Positions 48,273-56,651 of a stretch of 64,000 bases of DNA are shown here, one piece after another. The notes beneath the pieces were generated by a model. The model did not search any database, was not told the DNA's origin, and saw only the letters and a list, made by a program, of their open reading frames with translations. Origin of the DNA: Candidatus Sodalis pierantonius str. SOPE (lineage in GTDB: Bacteria; Pseudomonadota; Gammaproteobacteria; Enterobacterales; Enterobacteriaceae); the NCBI RefSeq assembly GCF_000517405.1, contig NZ_CP006568.1:2418001-2482000 (forward strand). The letters are read 5' to 3'. The position numbers and the translations under genes were made by a program. Within the stretch, counting starts at the first letter, position 1. The number at the start of each line of letters is the position of its first letter.

Positions 48273-49324
48273 GAGCCTGTTTAGAAATTTGTGTATTTGC
48301 CTGATTTTGATATGTTCAATCCAACATCAAAAACAGGTTAATTTATGGACGAAAAACAGTTGCAGGCTCTGGCTAACGAACTGGCCAAAAATCTCAAAAC
48401 CCCTGAAGATCTCAGTCACTTCGATCGGCTGCTGAAAAAAATCAGCGTCGAAGCAGCTCTCGATGCCGAAATGACCCATCACCTCGGCTACGATAAAAAT
48501 CAGCCTAAACCGGGGACCAACGCCCGCAACGGCTATTCCACAAAAACCGTTACCACTGGCGATGGCTCGCTGGCGCTGCGTACTCCGCGCGATCGTGACG
48601 GTTCCTTTGAACCGCAAGTGGTGAAGAAGAACCAGACCCGGATTACCGGGATGGATAACCAGATTTTATCGTTGTACGCCAAAGGGATGACCACCCGCGA
48701 GATCGCCGCCGCGTTCAAAGAGCTGTATGACGCCGATGTCTCGCCGGCGCTGGTCTCAAAGGTCACCGATGCGGTCATGGAGCAGGTTGTCGAATGGCAA
48801 AACCGGCCTCTGGATGCAGTCTATCCCATTGTTTATCTTGACTGTATCGTTCTAAAAGTCCGGCAGGACAGCCGCATCATCAACAAATCTGTGTTCCTGG
48901 CACTGGGCATCAACATCGAAGGCCAGAAAGAGTTGCTAGGTATGTGGCTGGCCGAAAATGAAGGCGCAAAGTTCTGGCTGAACGTGCTGACAGAGCTGAA
49001 AAACCGCGGCCTGAACGATATCCTTATCGCCTGCATAGACGGGCTGAAAGGTTTCCCTGACGCTATTAACGCGGTGTATCCGGAGACGCGGCTCCAGCTG
49101 TGTATCGTGCATATGGTGCGCAACAGCCTGCGGTTCGTCTCCTGGAAGGACTACAAGGCCGTCACCCGCGACCTGAAAGCTATCTATCAGGCCCCTACGG
49201 AAGAAGCCGGCTTGCAGGCGCTGGAAGCGTTCTCCAGTGCCTGGGACATCCGCTACCCGCAAATAAGTCGAAGCTGGCAGGCAAACTGGGCCAATCTGGC
49301 CACGTTCTTTGCCTACCCAACGGA
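48273..49324 (+). mobile_element. IS256-family element, copy 4 (right end lost)
   Basis: The left inverted repeat and the first about 1050 bp are present. The match to the other copies stops at 49324 (within FAYPTD) and araG sequence begins at once. The right terminal repeat and about 265 bp are missing. This is a deletion or recombination junction that also removed the 3' part of araG. Confidence 0.95.
48345..49324 (+). pseudogene. IS256 transposase, C-terminally truncated
   Basis: The frame is intact from MDEKQLQALANELAKN through D166 and D232 to FFAYPTD, but the catalytic Glu region YTTNAIESLN is lost. The frame runs 13 codons into antisense araG before stopping at 49364. Cannot be active. 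Confidence 0.95.
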
Positions 49325-50041
49325 TGCACCAGTTGGGCGTGGGATACCGAGGCGGTATCGGTAAACGTCTGCACAAAGCGGCCATCTTTGAACACGGTGA
49401 TGGCATCGCTCAGGGCAAAGATCTTCTCCATGCGGTGCGACACATACAAAATCACCCGCCCTTCGGCGCGCAGTTCGCGGATTACGCGAAACAGCTGTTC
49501 TATCTCCCGTGCCGATAGCGAGCTGGTCGGTTCGTCGAAGGCGATAATTTTCGCGTTGCGCGCCTGCGCCTTGGCGATTTCCACCATTTGCCATTGGCCG
49601 ATGGACAGGTATTTCAGCGGCGTATCCGGCGCGATATCCAGCCCCAAATGCGCCAGTTGCAGTTGGGCTTCATAATGCAGAATTCGGCGGCGCACCAGGC
49701 CACCCCGCGCGGGCAATTGGCCCAAATAAATATTTTCCGCCACCGTCATCTCGGGCACTAAATGCAGCTCCTGATAGATAATGGCGACGCCGGCGTTCAG
49801 CGCATCCAGGGAGGTTGCAAACCGCACCGGCTGGCTGGCCTTTGATCAGTATTTCGCCCTGCGACGGCGTATAGCTGCCGCTGAGGATTTTCAACAGCGT
49901 CGACTTGCCGGCGCCATTTTCGCCCATCAGGGCATGGATCTGGCCGGGATAACAATCAAAACTGATGGCGTCCAACGCCTTGACGCCGAGAAACACTTTG
50001 CCAATGCTGCGAAACGACAGGTAAGGCGGTGTCGTGGTCAT
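49325..50041 (-). pseudogene. araG: L-arabinose ABC importer ATPase AraG, truncated and frameshifted
   Basis: N-terminal ABC domain: MTTTPPYLSFRSIGKVF, Walker A GENGAGKST, then a frameshift near 49815 after EILIKGQPAG; the other frame gives LNAGVAIIYQELHLVPEMTV, AENIYLGQLP, signature LSIGQWQMVEIAKA and AFDEPTSSLSARE. The gene ends at the IS256 junction after SHAQLV, so the second ATPase domain is gone and araH is absent from the window. It followed araF in an araFGH operon. Confidence 0.9.
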
Positions 50042-50115
50042 GAATACATCCTCGAATAGCCGCGCCTGTTACCCCGGCGGCCGGAGCCGCGGCGAGGGAA
50101 TCACGTCATCCATGA

Positions 50116-50141
50116 GACGGGCCGCCACGCGGCGGCCCGTC
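50116..50141 (-). terminator. Strong hairpin between araF and araG
   Basis: 11-bp perfect G+C-rich stem (50116-50126 / 50131-50141) with a 4-nt loop and no U-run. Such hairpins after binding-protein genes commonly stabilise the upstream mRNA and reduce expression of the downstream ATPase. Role inferred from position. Confidence 0.65.
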
Positions 50142-50156
50142 AACCGACAGGACTGG

Positions 50157-51137
50157 TCACAGCCCTTTTTTGTCCAGCTCCTGCTTGAAATTGTCGCGGG
50201 TGATGAGTACCACATCGGTCACTTCGGTGAATTTAGGCGGCTCCACGCCTTTGGTCACCCACTTATCCAGCATTTGAATGCTCTTATAGCCATGTACGTC
50301 CTGGCTCGGCAGCAGCGAACCGTAGAAACCGGTAGCGTTGGCTTTGGACAACTCGCTTACCGCGTCCACGCCGTTGATGCCGATACCAATGACATTTTCG
50401 GCCTTGAAGCCCTGTCCTTCAAACGCGCGCGCACCGCCCAGCACCGTATTGTCGTTCATACCGATAATCAGCCAGTTCTTCACCGCCGGATGCTGAACCA
50501 ACAGCGAGTTGGCCGCGTCAAAGGCGCCCGGAATGTGGTTAGATTTGGTGGGGACCTGATAGATCTGCTTTTCCGGGAAACCCGCGGTCTTCAGCGCGTC
50601 CATAGAGCCCGTGGTCCGACGGCGGGCGGTGTCCAGTTCATTGGTGGTGATGGCCATTACGCCGGTGTCCTGCACCTTCCAGCCGCGTTTGTTCATCTCT
50701 TTCCACAGCTCTTGCCCCTGGTGCTCGCCGATTTTAGTGGCGGCCACCATGACCAGCGGCACGCTATCCATCGGCTTGCCTTTGACGGTGACGAACTGAT
50801 CGTCCACGGCAATGACCTTCAGATCATAGCTGCGCGCCTTGGCAACGATCGCCGAACCGAGTTTGGGATCCGGCGTGCATATCACGAACCCTTTCGCACC
50901 GCTGGCGGCAAGGCTGTCGATGGCTTTGAGGGTTTTCTCGCCGTCCGGCACGGCGATCTTTATCACCTCGAAGCCCAAATCCTTGCCGGCCTTATCAGCG
51001 AAGCGCCATTCGGTCTGGAACCAGGGTTCCTCGGGCTGTTTCACCAAAAAACCGAGTTTTAAATTGTCAGCCATAGCCGAATGAGACATAACCGCGGCTA
51101 GTCCGATAGCCGCTAACGCCTGAGTGAATTTATACAT
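50157..51137 (-). CDS. araF: L-arabinose-binding periplasmic protein AraF
   Basis: The signal peptide MYKFTQALAAIGLAAVMSHS ends at ...AMA; the mature protein starts DNLKLGFLVKQPEEPWFQTE, almost identical to E. coli AraF. VICTPDPKLGSAIVAKA, NELDTARRRTTGSMDALK and GIGINGVDAVSELSKA follow. 326 residues against 329, no lesion. It is the last intact gene of the local arabinose system: araG is truncated, araB and araA are broken, and araC and araH are not present. Its survival may simply reflect youth of the decay. Confidence 0.95.
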   Translation of the reverse strand: MYKFTQALAAIGLAAVMSHSAMADNLKLGFLVKQPEEPWFQTEWRFADKAGKDLGFEVIKIAVPDGEKTLKAIDSLAASGAKGFVICTPDPKLGSAIVAKARSYDLKVIAVDDQFVTVKGKPMDSVPLVMVAATKIGEHQGQELWKEMNKRGWKVQDTGVMAITTNELDTARRRTTGSMDALKTAGFPEKQIYQVPTKSNHIPGAFDAANSLLVQHPAVKNWLIIGMNDNTVLGGARAFEGQGFKAENVIGIGINGVDAVSELSKANATGFYGSLLPSQDVHGYKSIQMLDKWVTKGVEPPKFTEVTDVVLITRDNFKQELDKKGL

Positions 51138-51511
51138 GTGATTCTCCGATTTTAGTTATCATCGTGCTCCGTTGCCGGCGAGTGTGTAAACGCTCTCATA
51201 GAATCTTCGGGTTATCTCCACCGGGCAATAATGCACATTGATACCGCATAATGCCGCCCGCCAGGGGACAAACCGGGGTAGTTTTAGCCTGTAAATGTCA
51301 GCCAGAGGTAGAGCGTTATCACATTTCCCAAGAACAGCAGATAACTCCATAAATTCAGCTAATTTAACCTGCTATTAACCTTTGAAGTCGCTCACAAAAT
51401 GACCATAAGCGGCAGATTTGTGCATACATCCAGCTAACCCCTCCTCACCGCCCGCGCCGAGAGTCCTTATGGTTATCCTCATCGTTAGCGCAACGGGTAA
51501 GGGAAAATGAA
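51138..51511. promoter_or_regulatory. Divergent araF/araB control region
   Basis: 374 bp between the start codons of araF and araB. CAGC-N7-TCCATA (51335-51351) fits the AraC half-site pattern TAGC-N7-TCCATA. ATCACATTT (51318-51326) is one good half of a CRP site; the other half is poor. Activation by AraC and CRP is expected from the E. coli system, but araC itself is not in the window. Confidence 0.45.
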
Positions 51512-52860
51512 ATGAAGAATGCGGCCATCAGTCTGGGACTGGACTTCGGCAGTGACTCGGTTCGCGCCTTGGCGGTATCCTGCGACACCGGTCAGGAGCT
51601 GGCGACCGACGTGGTATGGTACCCACGCTGGCGTGCCGGCCAGTTCAACCGCCCCGCCATCAATCAGTTTCGTCACCATCCGGCGGATTACCTGGAATCC
51701 ATGGAACAGGCCCTGAAGGCCGTCATCGAACAGCTTTCCCCCGCACAGCGCCAGCAGATCGTCGGTATCGGCGTTGATACGACCGGGTCGACGCCGGCGC
51801 CGGTGGATGCCGAAGGCCGCGTGCTGGCGCTACGCCCCGACTTTGCCGACAACCCCAATGCCATGTTCGTCCTGTGAAAAGACCATACCGCCATCGATGA
51901 AGCCGAGGCCATTACCCGTCTGTGCCACCAGCCCGACCAGGAGGACTACACCCGCTATATCGGCGGCGTGTACTCCTCGGAATGGTTCTGGGCCAAAATC
52001 CTACACATCACCCACCAGGACGAGGCCGTGCGCCGGCATGCGGCTTCCTGGGTCGAACTGTGCGACTGGATCTCGGCGGTATTGTCGGGCACCATCCAAC
52101 CGGCGGCGCTGCGCCGCCGGCCATAAATCCCTTTGGCATCCCGACTGGGGCGGCCTGCCCCCCGCCGGGTTTTTCAACGCACTGGACCCGCTATTGACGC
52201 GGCACCCAAACCGCGGAACAACCGGTGGGCCGGCTGTGCAGCGACTGGGCGACCAGGCTCGGCTTGTCGCAAGAGATTGCCATCGCCGGCATCTGCGGCC
52301 AGGTCGACGGCAGCGTCGTGCCGGGCTTTATTGGGCTGGAGGCGGGCCAGTCGGCGTTTGGCGATATCTATGCCTGGTTCGCCCGCCTGGTGGACTGGCC
52401 GCTACAGCAGGCCGTTGAAGCCGATCCGTCACTCGCCGCCACGATTGCGCCGGTACGGGAAGCCCTGTTGTCCAGGCTAGCGGAAAGCTGGGCGCAGGAT
52501 CCGCAGTTGGATCATCTGCCCGTCGTGCTTGACTGGTTCAACGGCCGACGCACCCCTTACGCCAACCAGCGTTTGCAAGGGGTGGTGACCGGTCTGACAC
52601 TGGCCACCGACGCGCCCGCGCTGTTTAGCGGCCTTATAGCCGCGACCGCCTTTGGCGCCCGAGCCATTATGGAATGCTTCGAGCAGCAGGACATTCCGGT
52701 GGAAAACCTGCTGGTCATGGGCGGCATCGCCCGCAAATCCCCGGTGATCATGCAGGTGTGCGCCGACGTCATGAACCGGCCGCTGCAACAGGTGGCCTCG
52801 GATCAGTGCTGCGCCCTCGGCGCCGCCATTTTCGGCGCGGTGGCGGACAATGCCGGCTGA
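51512..52860 (+). pseudogene. araB: L-ribulokinase AraB, multiply disrupted
   Basis: FGGY kinase: SLGLDFGSDSVRALAV at the N-terminus. TGA at 51875-51877 replaces Trp in FVLWKDHTA; the frame then continues RYIGGVYSSEWFWAKIL. Frameshifts near 52115 and 52210 follow. Between RLGLSQEIAIAG and ICGQVDGSVVPGF about 45 residues carrying the GAFDCHMGAVGAG catalytic region are deleted. The C-terminal about 50 residues are also gone: it ends ALGAAIFGAVADNAG. At least five lesions. Confidence 0.92.
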
Positions 52861-52905
52861 ACGGCCGCGCGCAGGACCAACGTGTTTCACCGTTCAGGAG
52901 TCATG

Positions 52906-54409
52906 ATGGAAATCTGCCAAAATTATAAAGTATTGTTCGTCATCGGCAGTCAGCATCTTTACGGCGAAGAGACCCTGCGCCAGGTGCAGCGCCACGCCGA
53001 AACGGTGGTTGCCGGCTTGAATGATGATGTCGGCCTGCCGCTGAAATTGGTGCTCAAGCCGCTGGTGACGTCGCCGGATCACATTCTCGCGCTCTGCCGT
53101 GACGCCAATTATCAGCCCCGCTGCCTGGGCCTGATAACCTGGCTGCATACTTTTTCTCCGGCCAAAATGTGGATAGGCGGACTGAGTATCTTGCATAAGC
53201 CTTTACTGCAATTTCACACCCAATTTAACGATAAGGTTCCCTGGCAGACCATGGATATGGACTTCATGAACCTTAACCAAACCGCGCACGGCGGGCGGGA
53301 ATTCGGGTTTATCGGCGCGCGCATGCAACTGGCGCATCAGGTGGTGGTCGGCCACTGGCGCGATCCCCGCACCTACGCGGAGATCGGCGACTGGATGCGC
53401 GCGGCGCTCGGCCGCCAGGAAAGTCAGCAGTTGGTCGTTGCCCGTTTCGGCGACAACATGCGCGAGGTGGCGGTGACCGAGGGCAACAAGGTTAGCGCGC
53501 AGATCCAATTCGGCTACTCGGTTACCGCCTACGGGCTGGGCGATCTGGTGTCGGTGGTGGACGCGGTCAGCGACGGCGATGTGGATGCGCTTATCGACGA
53601 ATACGAATCGCGTTATATCCTGACCCCGGCGGTGCAGACAGGCGGCGACCGGCGCGAGAATTTGCTGGATGTGACACGTATTGAGCTTGGACTGAAGCGA
53701 TTTTTGCAGCAGGCCGGCTGTTACGCCTTTACCACCAATTTTGAAAACCTTTACAGGTTAAAGCAGTTGCCGGGACTGGCGGTGCAGCGGCTTATGGAGC
53801 AGGGCTATGGCTTCGGCGGCGAGGGCGACTGGAAGACCGCCGCCCTGCTGCGCATTTGCAAAGTCATGGCGGCGGGACTGCCGGGAGGCACCTCGTTTAT
53901 AGAGGATTATACTTATCATTTCGAGCCCGGTAACGACCTGGTGGTGGGCTCGCACATGCTGGAAGTCTGCCCGAGCATCACCCGCGAAGAAAAACCCCTG
54001 GTTGATGCGCAGTACCTCGGCATCGGCGGCAAAACCGATCCGGCGCGGCTGCTGTTTTCGACACCCGCGGGACCGGCGGTGGTGGCTTCTGTTATCGACT
54101 TGTGCTCCCGCTTTCGCCTGCTGGTAAATGTGGTCGACACCATCGAACAGCCGCAACCGCTGCCCAAACTGCCGGTGGCGTGCCCAGCCGTCGCTGGCGG
54201 TCGCGGCGCAAGCCTGGATCACCGCGGGCGGCGCTCATCATACCGTGTTTAGCCAGGCGCTCACGCTCACGCTCACGCTCGCGCCGCTGCGTCTATATGC
54301 GGAAATGAATAATATTGAATTAATGGTGATTGATAATGAAACGCGGCTAGCCGATTTTAAACAGGCGCTGCGCTGGAATGAACTTTATTATAAACTCGCG
54401 GCAAGTTAA
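52906..54409 (+). pseudogene. araA: L-arabinose isomerase AraA, frameshifted near the 3' end
   Basis: MEICQNYKVLFVIGSQHLYG aligns with the AraA start; ATG 52906 has AGGAG 5 nt upstream. MNLNQTAHGGREFGFIGARM, GEGDWKTAALLRICKVM and EDYTYHFEPGNDL carry the metal and active-site residues. After PLPKLPVA near 54180 the frame breaks; the other frame continues AQAWITAGGAHHTVFSQAL to TAA 54407-54409. A 6-bp repeat (GCTCAC, 54259-54280) has expanded inside this tail. The enzyme core is otherwise complete; E. coli AraA is 500 residues. Confidence 0.9.
54259..54280. repeat. 6-bp tandem repeat in araA
   Basis: GCTCAC three times plus GCTC. Adds Leu-Thr repeats (ALTLTLTLA) where relatives read a single Leu-Asn pair. 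Confidence 0.9.
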
Positions 54410-54659
54410 TGCGCTGAATAACAATATCTATTAATCGACGGTGCGCGCCATAGCGTTATCCATTGCGCTTGCGGCGCCTTTATTTCGGTTCAGGCGAGCC
54501 CGCGCCAGGCTTTCCGCCGTTGCGCGACCTTATTTTGGCCGAATCGATGTCAACGCGGGTATTTTTCCGCGTTTTTGCGTTTTTTGACAGGAATTTCTGG
54601 ACAGGCCGGCCGCACGGAATATACTACGATGCTTATATTCTCTTCCCTGAAAGCGCAAC

Positions 54660-54875
54660 ATGACTGCCCACGATTATTTGCTGAAGTTTCGTAAGGTAAA
54701 CACATCTGAAAGTCTGGAAAAACTGTTTGATCATTTAAATTATTCCCTGACCGATGATGCTGAAATTATCAACATGTATCGTGCAGCGGATCATCGCCGC
54801 GCTGAATTAGCCGCCGGCGGACGTTTGTTTGATCTCGGACAGGTACCGAAAGTGGTTTGGCGGTATGTGGTGTGA
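54660..54875 (+). CDS. cnu: H-NS/StpA-binding protein Cnu (YdgT)
   Basis: 71 residues, the same length as E. coli Cnu: DYLLKFRKVNTSESLEKLFD, ADHRRAELAAGGRLFDLGQ and VPKVVWRYV. Hha/YmoA-family protein that binds H-NS and modulates silencing of horizontally acquired genes, and also binds near oriC in E. coli. Intact. The 250 bp upstream show no other gene. Confidence 0.96.
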   Translation: MTAHDYLLKFRKVNTSESLEKLFDHLNYSLTDDAEIINMYRAADHRRAELAAGGRLFDLGQVPKVVWRYVV

Positions 54876-54877
54876 CG

Positions 54878-55296
54878 ATGCCTGTCGCTGAACTCGCGCC
54901 GCGTCCTATTGGCGGCTGGCTATGGGCGGTCGTCGCCTGGCTTGGAATGACGCTATTGAGCGCCACCGCGATGCTGCTGGTGTATCTCTGGTTTTTGCTG
55001 CAGCACGCCGGCGTCTTGACGCCGGCCGCCCTCGCCAGTCTGCTCGCCTCGGGGCAATGTGGCTTTTCACCTTCTGGCTGCTACGGCTCCTGTTTCGCCG
55101 CTCGCGGCGCTTCCCCCGCCTGCTTATCCTGTGGCTGCTGGTAGGGATATTGCTCGGCATCAAAACCTTCGCCTTTGCCCCGGTCAGTGATAATCTGGCG
55201 CTGCGGGTGCTGTTTCCGCCCGTTCTGGCCGCGGCGGTGCTGGTGCCCTATATGAAGCGCTCGCAACGCGTGCGTCAGACGTTTATCCTGCCCTGA
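54878..55296 (+). pseudogene. ydgK: YdgK inner-membrane protein (DUF2569), frameshifted
   Basis: MPVAELAPRPIGGWLWAV starts a four-helix membrane protein matching YdgK (136 residues in E. coli). After LASLLASGQ near 55050 the frame shifts, with some residues lost. The second frame gives LFTFWLLRLLFRRSRRFPR, KTFAFAPVSDNLALRVLF and ends VPYMKRSQRVRQTF. Function unknown. Located between cnu and rsxA as in E. coli. Confidence 0.85.
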
Positions 55297-55497
55297 GCCG
55301 GGCCGTATTCGCGCCGATAGGGCTGAATGGTGCGCCGTCGCTGGTCGGACCGATCAAACCCGCCCCTGGCTCGCGGTGAAAGAGGCGCTGATAGCCGCTC
55401 AGCGGAACAGCCCTCTTCTTCTTCGCGCGCGTGAAGTGGGTTGTCGAACGCCCGTCAATCCCGGATAATGCCCGCTGTTTCTTATTTAGGTATGGCA

Positions 55498-56079
55498 ATG
55501 AATGGTTACCTGATGCTGTTCGTCGGCACCGTGCTGGTGAACAACTTTGTGCTGGTCAAATTCCTCGGGCTGTGCCCCTTTATGGGGGTTTCCAAAAAAG
55601 TGGAGACCGCCCTGTGCATGGGTATGACGACGACGTTCGTCATGACGCTGGCGTCGATTTGTGCCTGGCTTATCAATGATTTTATCCTGCTGCCGCTAAA
55701 TATTCCCTATCTGCGGACGCTGGCGTTCATTTTTATTATCGCGGTGGTGGTACAGTTTACCGAACTGGTGGTGCGTAAAACCAGTCCGGCCCTTTACCGG
55801 CTGCTCGGCATCTTTCTGCCGCTTATCACCACCAACTGCGCCGTCCTGGGCGTTGCGCTTCTCAACGTCAATGAAAACCACAATTTCCTGCAATCCGCCC
55901 TCTACGGTTTTAGCGCCGCCGCCGGTTTCTCGCTGGTGATGGTCCTGTTCGCCGCGATCCGCGAACGACTGGCGGTGGCGGATGTCCCGGCACCGCTCAA
56001 AGGCCCCTCTATCGCCCTGATTACCGCAGGGCTGATGTCGCTGGCCTTTATGGGCTTTACCGGACTGGTGAAGGTCTGA
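55498..56079 (+). CDS. rsxA: Electron transport complex subunit RsxA
   Basis: Six-helix inner-membrane subunit of the Rnf-like Rsx complex, which in E. coli keeps SoxR reduced. Start MNGYLMLFVGTVLVNNFV aligns with E. coli MTDYLLLFVGTVLV, giving 193 residues. LGLCPFMGVSKKVETA and LITTNCAVLGVALLN contain conserved cysteines proposed to hold an iron-sulfur cluster. Overlaps rsxB by one base. Confidence 0.96.
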   Translation: MNGYLMLFVGTVLVNNFVLVKFLGLCPFMGVSKKVETALCMGMTTTFVMTLASICAWLINDFILLPLNIPYLRTLAFIFIIAVVVQFTELVVRKTSPALYRLLGIFLPLITTNCAVLGVALLNVNENHNFLQSALYGFSAAAGFSLVMVLFAAIRERLAVADVPAPLKGPSIALITAGLMSLAFMGFTGLVKV

Positions 56080-56651
56080 TGTTGACGTTCTGGCTGGCCG
56101 TCGCCGCACTCAGCGTTCTGGCATTGGTGGCCGGCGCGCTGCTGGGCTTTGCCGCCCGTCGTTTTCATGTCGACGCCGATCCGGTGGCCGAGCGCATTGA
56201 TGCCCTGTTGCCGCAAAGCCAGTGCGCCCAATGCGGCTATCCCGGTTGTCGTCCCTATGCCGAAGCGGTGGCCGGCGGCGCCCCGATTAATAAATGTGTG
56301 CCGGGCGGCGAGGCGGTGATGCTGAAAATCGCCGCGCAGCTTAGCGTCGATCCCCAGCCGATGGCAGAAGATGGCGCCGCGCGTCCTGAATCGCGGGTAG
56401 CCTGGATAGACGAAGGCAACTGTATCGGCTGCACCAAATGTATACAGGCCTGCCCGGTGGATGCGATTGTCGGCGCCACTCGCGCCGTGCATACCGTGGT
56501 GAGCGATTTATGCAGGGGCTGCGATCTTTGCGTCGCGCCCTGTCCCACCAACTGTATCGAAATGCGGCCGCTTGCCGTCACGCCCGAGAGTTGGAAATGG
56601 GATTTGCGCACCATCCCTATTACGGTCATTCAGCAGGAGCAACATGTTTAA
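56079..56651 (+). CDS. rsxB: Electron transport complex subunit RsxB (ferredoxin)
   Basis: 190-residue membrane-anchored ferredoxin. An N-terminal helix is followed by the CAQCGYPGC cluster motif and two ferredoxin-type motifs CIGCTKCIQACP and CRGCDLCVAPCP for two [4Fe-4S] clusters. Overlaps rsxA by 1 bp and rsxC by 8 bp. Confidence 0.96.
   Translation: MLTFWLAVAALSVLALVAGALLGFAARRFHVDADPVAERIDALLPQSQCAQCGYPGCRPYAEAVAGGAPINKCVPGGEAVMLKIAAQLSVDPQPMAEDGAARPESRVAWIDEGNCIGCTKCIQACPVDAIVGATRAVHTVVSDLCRGCDLCVAPCPTNCIEMRPLAVTPESWKWDLRTIPITVIQQEQHV

Noticed and set aside
48345..49364. Transposase with a novel C-terminus
   Set aside because: The final 13 residues come from antisense araG beyond the junction at 49324; not a natural tail.
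50034..51062. 342-codon open frame antisense to araF
   Set aside because: AraF with signal peptide on the minus strand is unambiguous; the plus frame has no motif.
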